Source of the DNA: an uncultured Acidimicrobiia bacterium
GTDB lineage: Bacteria; Actinomycetota; Acidimicrobiia; Spongiisociales; Spongiisociaceae
Length of the DNA stretch: 64,000 nt
Reading direction: 5' to 3'
NCBI GenBank assembly: GCA_958295745.1
Contig: OY282370.1
Span: 2,206,548-2,270,547 of the forward strand
The stretch's first letter is position 1, and every line of letters starts with the position of its first letter. Both the position numbers and the translations under genes were made by a program. The notes below the pieces were generated by a model. It did not search any database. It was not told the origin of the DNA and saw nothing but the letters and a program-made list of their open reading frames with translations. This document shows positions 59,247 to 64,000 of this stretch, piece after piece.

Positions 59247-60431
59247 TTACGTGAAGGCGGCCATGCCGGTCAGCGACTGGCCGAGGATGAGGGTGTGTAT
59301 CTCGTTGGTCCCTTCGTAGGTGAGCACCGATTCCAGGTTGTTCATATGGCGGATGACCGGGTAGTCGAGCGTTACTCCGTTGGCGCCGAGGACCGATCGG
59401 GCCTGGCGGGCCACTTCCAGGGCGGCCCGGACGTTGTCGAACTTGCCGAAGGAGATGTGGCTCGGATGGGCCAAGCCCTCGTCTTTCATGCGGCCGAGAT
59501 GGAGGGCGGTGAGCATCCCCCGGTTGACGGCCACCATCATGTCCACCAGCTTGCGCTGGGTCAGCTGGAATGCGGCGATGGGCTTCCCGAACTGGCGGCG
59601 GTCCACGGCGTAGTCGAGGGCCGTCTCATAACAGGAACGGGCCGCACCCATGGCACCCCAAACTATGCCGTAGCGGGCCTCGTTCAGGCACGAGAGCGGC
59701 CCGCGCATCGACGCCACCCCCGGAAGCACCGCATCATCCGGAAGGCGAACCCCGTCGAGCACGATCTCCGAGGTGTGCGACGCCCGCAATGACAACTTGC
59801 GCGGGATGTCCCGGGCCGTGAACCCCGGCGCGTCGGCGGGGACGATGAAACCCCGCACCCCCTGGTCGGTCCTCGCCCAGACGATCGCTACATCGGCGGT
59901 CGACCCGTTGGATATCCAGGTCTTGGCGCCGTCGAGGATCCAGTCTGAACCGTCCCGCCGGGCGCGGGTGCGCATGGAACTCGGATCGGATCCGGAGTCG
60001 GGTTCGGTGAGGCCGAAGCACCCCAGCGCCTCGCCGGAGGCCATGGCGGGGAGCCAGCGTTGCTTCTGCTCCTCCGAACCGTATTCCCAGATGGGGAACA
60101 TGGCGAGCGATCCCTGCACCGACACCATGCTGCGCAATCCCGAGTCGCCCGCCTCCAGCTCCAGGCATGCCAGGCCGTACTGGACCGCCGAGGCGCCGGG
60201 GCATCCGTAACCCTCCAGATGCATACCCAGCAGGCCCAGCCTGCCCAGCTCCTCGGTCAGCTCGCGGGGAAGGATTCCCTTCTCGAACCAGTCGTTGATG
60301 GATGGGAGCACCCGGTCGGCCACCCAGCGGCGCACGGTGTCGCGCAGCAACCGTTCCTCCTGGTCGAGGAGACGCTCGATACCGAGGAAGTCCTTGGGGT
60401 CGGGAGCGAAAGGCAGGGAGGCGGGAGGCAT
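59247..60431 (-). CDS. Acyl-CoA dehydrogenase, glutaryl-CoA dehydrogenase-like
   Basis: The 394-residue flavoprotein (ATG 60431; TTG 60446 is an alternative) has the three-domain acyl-CoA dehydrogenase layout: CFGLTEPDSGSDPSSM for FAD, KTWISNGSTAD, the C-terminal helical domain with DRRQFGKPIAAFQLTQ, and the catalytic base Glu in TYEGTNEIH near the end. Overall length and the N-terminal FEKGILPRELTEELG segment favour the glutaryl-CoA dehydrogenase group, but oxidation of another acyl-CoA cannot be excluded. Confidence 0.88.
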   Translation of the reverse strand: MPPASLPFAPDPKDFLGIERLLDQEERLLRDTVRRWVADRVLPSINDWFEKGILPRELTEELGRLGLLGMHLEGYGCPGASAVQYGLACLELEAGDSGLRSMVSVQGSLAMFPIWEYGSEEQKQRWLPAMASGEALGCFGLTEPDSGSDPSSMRTRARRDGSDWILDGAKTWISNGSTADVAIVWARTDQGVRGFIVPADAPGFTARDIPRKLSLRASHTSEIVLDGVRLPDDAVLPGVASMRGPLSCLNEARYGIVWGAMGAARSCYETALDYAVDRRQFGKPIAAFQLTQRKLVDMMVAVNRGMLTALHLGRMKDEGLAHPSHISFGKFDNVRAALEVARQARSVLGANGVTLDYPVIRHMNNLESVLTYEGTNEIHTLILGQSLTGMAAFT

Positions 60432-60682
60432 GTTCTGTTCTCTCAACCCCGATTATTTCACGGCCGGGGCGTTGGGGCGGCGGCACAGGCGTCGAGCAAC
60501 CTCATGAACTGCGATTACCGGTCGTGACGACATATCTGTCCTCGGTCGAAAGCCCCACCCATGGGGCGAGGAACAGCATACAACCCCGGCGGGGCGCAAG
60601 GGACGCGGGCGGGGCGTCATTCAGGTAGGTCAACATCCAACAAGCCCCTTGTTCCTCAGAACGGAACAGGTTTCCTTGCTAG

Positions 60683-60696
60683 CGAACGTTTGTACG
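60683..60696 (+). promoter_or_regulatory. SOS-like LexA box overlapping the radical SAM promoter
   Basis: CGAAC-GTTT-GTACG differs in one base from the actinobacterial LexA consensus CGAAC-N4-GTTCG. It overlaps a TACGAT -10 candidate (60693-60698) and ends 17 bases before the ATG, an ideal place for repression. Confidence 0.55.
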
Positions 60697-60713
60697 ATTA
60701 CACTCAGGCCGCT

Positions 60714-61769
60714 ATGTCGAACTTCCGATGGACGACCACCGATGCGCCGGACCGCCGACCGGCCCTGTTCGACGCGGTGGTCGAGCGCAAGATAGGCCGG
60801 GGCGCCTACCGCGGCCTCGAGTTCCTCCATGTGGAATCCCGCAGCCTGATCAACCGGGTTCCGCGCGGCGGCTTCCCATTCGAGTACACCATCAACGCCT
60901 ATCGGGGATGCAGCCACGCCTGCACCTACTGCTTCGCCCGGCCCACCCACGACTATCTGGGCCTCGACATCGCCGGGGACTTCGACACGAAGATCGTGGT
61001 GAAGATCAACGCGCCGGAGGTGCTGCGCCGCGAGACCGAACCGGGCCGGTGGGCCGGCCGCCCGATCGCCATGGGAACCAACACAGATCCCTACCAGCCC
61101 GCCGAAGGCAAGTACAAGCTGACCCGCGAGATCATCGAGGTTCTGGCCGAACGGCGCAACCCGTTCTCGATCCTCACCAAGTCTCCCTTGGTGCTGCGGG
61201 ACCTCGATCTCCTGTCCGAGGCGGCCCGGGCTGCCAAGATCAGCGTGAACCTGTCGATCGGCACACTCGATCCCGACGTTTGGTCCCGCTCGGAGCCGGG
61301 GACTGCCCACCCCCGCAAGCGGCTGGATGCGGTCCGGCGCCTGAACGAACGCGGGATACCGTCCGGTGTCCTCATGGCCCCGGTCCTGCCCGGCCTCTCG
61401 GACAGACCCGACCAGATCGAGGCGGTCATAGAAGGAGCGGCTGAAGCCGGGGCCAGGTTCATAACCGGCGTCTACCTGCACCTGCGGAAACCGCTCAAGG
61501 AACACTACTTCCGATGGGTGGAAGCCGAATACCCCCACCTGATACGGTTCTACCGCCACATGTACGGGAGCAGGTCCTACGCCACGCCGGCCATGCGCAG
61601 GCGGCTGGGGAGGCTGACCGGCCGCTTCATCGCCGCCCGCGGCGGCCCCACGCCGGAGCGCCGCAACGCCGACGGGAACGGCGCCGACAAAACAACCGGC
61701 CCGGACGATGGAAACGCCGCATCATCCGAGCAGCCCGCCGACGACCGCCAGCTGAGCTTGTTCCGCTGA
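60714..61769 (+). CDS. Rv2578c-type radical SAM protein
   Basis: The 351-residue protein starts at ATG 60714. The cluster motif CSHACTYC (66-73, CxxxCxxC) binds 4Fe-4S, followed by FARPTHDYLG and GTNTDPYQPAE. Sequence relatives are annotated as spore-photoproduct-lyase-like, though no spores are expected here. The C-terminus ends in a polar, low-complexity stretch. An SOS-like box upstream fits a DNA repair role. An upstream in-frame extension from 60561 lacks domain content and a ribosome site. Confidence 0.85.
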   Translation: MSNFRWTTTDAPDRRPALFDAVVERKIGRGAYRGLEFLHVESRSLINRVPRGGFPFEYTINAYRGCSHACTYCFARPTHDYLGLDIAGDFDTKIVVKINAPEVLRRETEPGRWAGRPIAMGTNTDPYQPAEGKYKLTREIIEVLAERRNPFSILTKSPLVLRDLDLLSEAARAAKISVNLSIGTLDPDVWSRSEPGTAHPRKRLDAVRRLNERGIPSGVLMAPVLPGLSDRPDQIEAVIEGAAEAGARFITGVYLHLRKPLKEHYFRWVEAEYPHLIRFYRHMYGSRSYATPAMRRRLGRLTGRFIAARGGPTPERRNADGNGADKTTGPDDGNAASSEQPADDRQLSLFR

Positions 61770-61896
61770 CAGCCGGTACAGGAGCGGGCCTCGAACAGAC
61801 ACCGGGCCGTGCATCCCGCAGACCAACACCGCCGAGCGGACTCATCCGGCCCGCCGGGGTGGGGTACTTGGAACTACCCACTCGGCGCAACTGCGG

Positions 61897-63261
61897 TCAG
61901 GCGACTACCGGCACCTTCTCCAATGCGGCGCTGACCGCCTCCGACGGGTACTCGTAGTCGGACAGCTCACCGGCCAGGAAGGAATCGTAGGCGCCCATGT
62001 CGAAGTGACCGTGGCCGCACAAGGCGATGAGAATCACCTTCTCCTCACCCGACTCGCGGCACCGGTCGGCCTCCCGGATCGCGCCGGCGATGGCGTGGGT
62101 GGGTTCGGGCGCAGGGATGATCCCCTCGCTCCGGGCGAACCGCAGGGCCGCCTCGAAGCACTCCGTCTGCCCGATCGCCTCGGCTTCCATGATCCCCAGA
62201 TCGCAGAGATGCGAGACCAGAGGCGCCATCCCGTGGTAGCGCAGGCCGCCGGCATGGATCGGGTCGGGCACGAAGGTATGCCCGAGGGTATGCATCTTCA
62301 TCAGCGGGGTCATGCCGATGGCGTCGCCGAAGTCGTAGCGGTATTCGCCCTTCGTGATGGAGGGGCAGGCCGCCGGCTCCACCGCCCTGATGGTCGGGTC
62401 GCTGTTACCAGCCAGCTTCTCCCGGATGAACGGGAACGACAGACCCGAGAAGTTGGAGCCGCCGCCGGTGCAGCCGATCACCACGTCCGGGGTCCTCTCG
62501 CCCCCCTTGTCGAGCTGGGCGACCGCCTCCTGCCCGATCACCGTCTGATGGAGCAGGACATGGTTCAGTACCGAACCCAGCGAGTAGTTGACGTCCTCGT
62601 TGGTGGCCGCCACCTCCACGGCCTCGGAGATGGCAATCCCCAGACTGCCGGGGCTGTCCGGATCATCCGCCAGAATGCTGCGCCCGGCGTTGGTGGTCTC
62701 CGAGGGGCTGGAGTGCACGGTGGCGCCCCAGGTCCGCATCATGGAGCCGCGGTAAGGCTTCTGGTCGTAGGAGGCCGCCACCTGCCACACCTCGCACTCG
62801 AGGCCGAACATGCCGCAGGCCAAGGCCAAGGCGCTGCCCCACTGGCCGGCCCCGGTCTCGGTGGTGAGCTTGCGCACCCCCGCCTTGGCGTTGTAGTAGG
62901 CCTGCGCCACGGCCGTGTTGGGCTTGTGCGACCCCGCCGGGCTCCCCCCTTCGTACTTGTAGTAGAGGCGGGCCGGGGTGTCGAGATCCTTCTCGAGGCG
63001 GCGGGCCCGATAGAGGGGCGTAGGACGCCACAGACGGTAGATATCGCGTATCTCCTCGGGGATCTCTATGTAGCTGTCCTGGGACACCTCCTGCAGGATG
63101 AGATCCATCGGGAACAACGGCGCCAGGTCGCCGGGTCCCACCGGCTCGAGCGTACCGGGATGCAGTACGGGGGGAGGCGGCGCCGGCAGGTCGGGGATGA
63201 TGTTGTACCAATGGGTCGGAAGCTCCGACTCCTCGAGCAGTATCTTGGTCGATTCGGTCAT
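61897..63261 (-). CDS. TrpB2-type tryptophan synthase beta-like enzyme
   Basis: The 454-residue PLP enzyme starts at ATG 63261 behind GGAGG; a frame open to 63654 is not used. GSHKPNTA carries the Schiff-base Lys113, [10 protein letters not shown] the catalytic Glu, and [10 protein letters not shown] the phosphate site. Length and the long N-terminus ([12 protein letters not shown]) are of the TrpB2 class, which makes tryptophan from indole without TrpA or performs other beta-replacements. No other trp gene is adjacent. Confidence 0.9.
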   Translation of the reverse strand: MTESTKILLEESELPTHWYNIIPDLPAPPPPVLHPGTLEPVGPGDLAPLFPMDLILQEVSQDSYIEIPEEIRDIYRLWRPTPLYRARRLEKDLDTPARLYYKYEGGSPAGSHKPNTAVAQAYYNAKAGVRKLTTETGAGQWGSALALACGMFGLECEVWQVAASYDQKPYRGSMMRTWGATVHSSPSETTNAGRSILADDPDSPGSLGIAISEAVEVAATNEDVNYSLGSVLNHVLLHQTVIGQEAVAQLDKGGERTPDVVIGCTGGGSNFSGLSFPFIREKLAGNSDPTIRAVEPAACPSITKGEYRYDFGDAIGMTPLMKMHTLGHTFVPDPIHAGGLRYHGMAPLVSHLCDLGIMEAEAIGQTECFEAALRFARSEGIIPAPEPTHAIAGAIREADRCRESGEEKVILIALCGHGHFDMGAYDSFLAGELSDYEYPSEAVSAALEKVPVVA

Positions 63262-63535
63262 TGGCCCCTCCAATCTGACTCGGATCCGATTTGCGGCCGT
63301 ATCGGGAAAGGGTACTCGCTCAGCCCGCCCGATGCCGCCTGCGGATATGTCCCGAGCGTCTCCCAGGTGGTCGGGTATCGTCCGCTTGACTGCGAGAACC
63401 CGCCCCCCTCCGGGGCCGCAGTTCGGTACGGGATCACCCCCGCCCCGGGTGGAGGGCCTCGCCGGGCGGGTTAACCTGGGGTCTCGGTCTTCCCGATCCG
63501 AACCGTCCGAAGCATCCGACCGTCTGGAACGAGCC
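63262..63535. promoter_or_regulatory. Divergent region between trpB2 and the isomerase gene
   Basis: These 274 bases must hold both promoters. I find no riboswitch consensus, no T-box-like specifier and no obvious operator. The GC-rich stretch CGCCCCGGGTGG near 63450 can fold locally, without meaning I can assign. Confidence 0.35.
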
Positions 63536-64000
63536 ATGTCCGATCTTTCCGCGATCCCCACTGTTTCCTTTGCGTTGGGCGGGCTGGCCGCCCGGGTGCA
63601 GAGCCGCTTGCGATCCTGGGACGAAGCGGACTTCTGCTCCCGCATGTGGCGCATGGATCACACGCTGTGGTCCGAGCAGGAAGCCCCCGAGCTGGCCGAT
63701 CGCTTGGGTTGGCTGCAGTTGCCATCCCGGACCGGCGGGCTGGCCGAGATAGAGGAATTCGCCGCCGAGATCCGCCGAGAAGCCGACCGGGTTGTGCTGC
63801 TGGGCATGGGCGGCTCCAGCCTGGCGCCGGAGGTCTACCAGGCCGCGTTCGGCAACGCCGACGGTCACCCGGAGCTGATGGTGCTGGACAGCACCCACCC
63901 GGCGGCAGTGCGGGCGGCGGCGGAGCGGATAGACCCTCGGCGAACCTTTTTTCTGGTGGCTTCCAAGTCGGGCGGCACCATCGAGACCCTCTCGCTGTTC
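63536..64000 (+). CDS. pgi: Glucose-6-phosphate isomerase, partial
   Basis: The frame starts at ATG 63536 and runs off the right edge after 155 residues. [15 protein letters not shown] (about 89-103) and [15 protein letters not shown] (about 139-153) are the sugar-phosphate-binding loops of SIS-domain phosphoglucose isomerases. The sequence is most like the isomerase half of transaldolase-isomerase fusions, but the N-terminal start here shows that no transaldolase domain is attached in front. Confidence 0.85.
   Translation, partial: MSDLSAIPTVSFALGGLAARVQSRLRSWDEADFCSRMWRMDHTLWSEQEAPELADRLGWLQLPSRTGGLAEIEEFAAEIRREADRVVLLGMGGSSLAPEVYQAAFGNADGHPELMVLDSTHPAAVRAAAERIDPRRTFFLVASKSGGTIETLSLF

Overview
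The window is high-GC DNA (roughly two thirds G+C by eye) with densely packed, often ATGA-overlapping genes, GTG and TTG starts and several promoter layouts that predict leaderless mRNAs. NucS (EndoMS), an Rv2578c-type radical SAM protein, DUF4349 and MenF/MenD menaquinone genes point to an actinobacterium. The mixture is most like the class Acidimicrobiia, but that placement is inference; there is no rRNA or marker gene here to settle it.

Layout. Bases 1-15.6 kb hold a catabolic island: two creatinase/ectoine-hydrolase-like M24 proteins, a class III aminotransferase, a phosphotriesterase-like hydrolase, a PQQ-type beta-propeller lipoprotein, two SDRs, a sugar-type ABC importer without its own ATPase, an MFS carrier, two maleate-isomerase-like proteins and an iron alcohol dehydrogenase. 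Bases 15.7-27 kb are housekeeping and envelope genes (DUF4349, M20 peptidase, TrmL, NucS, an ABC/FtsX exporter, NhaA, a carotenoid-type oxidoreductase). Bases 27-33 kb carry a Fic protein, a 40-bp tandem repeat, and an OsmC-FMO operon behind a long leader that contains a SAM-I-clan riboswitch and a short Cys-codon reading frame with competing hairpins, followed by an exonuclease and a sulfurtransferase.

Bases 33-45.3 kb mix NAD salvage (nicotinamidase, NAPRT), an AT-rich nuclease-like gene, a MenF-MenD fusion behind a MerR regulator, a beta-class DNA methyltransferase, an endonuclease IV-LigD polymerase fusion, tRNA-Lys, an SPFH protein, and three toxin-antitoxin loci in which every toxin is broken. 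Bases 45.3-56.4 kb hold membrane proteins, RNase HI, an SDR, an NYN protein, a heterodimeric ABC exporter, a PLD-type protein, a phosphoribosyltransferase, MscS and a universal stress protein; two copies of a ~160-bp intergenic repeat lie at 52.6 and 56.5 kb. Bases 56.6-64 kb hold a CAU-anticodon tRNA, a CDF metal exporter facing a 72-residue His-rich duplicated protein, a DMT transporter, an acyl-CoA dehydrogenase, a radical SAM gene with an SOS-like box, TrpB2 and the start of a phosphoglucose isomerase.

The strongest candidates for new biology are the two-input sulfur leader of the OsmC-FMO operon, the EndoIV-LigD polymerase fusion, the inactivated toxin-antitoxin loci and the His-rich protein beside the metal exporter.
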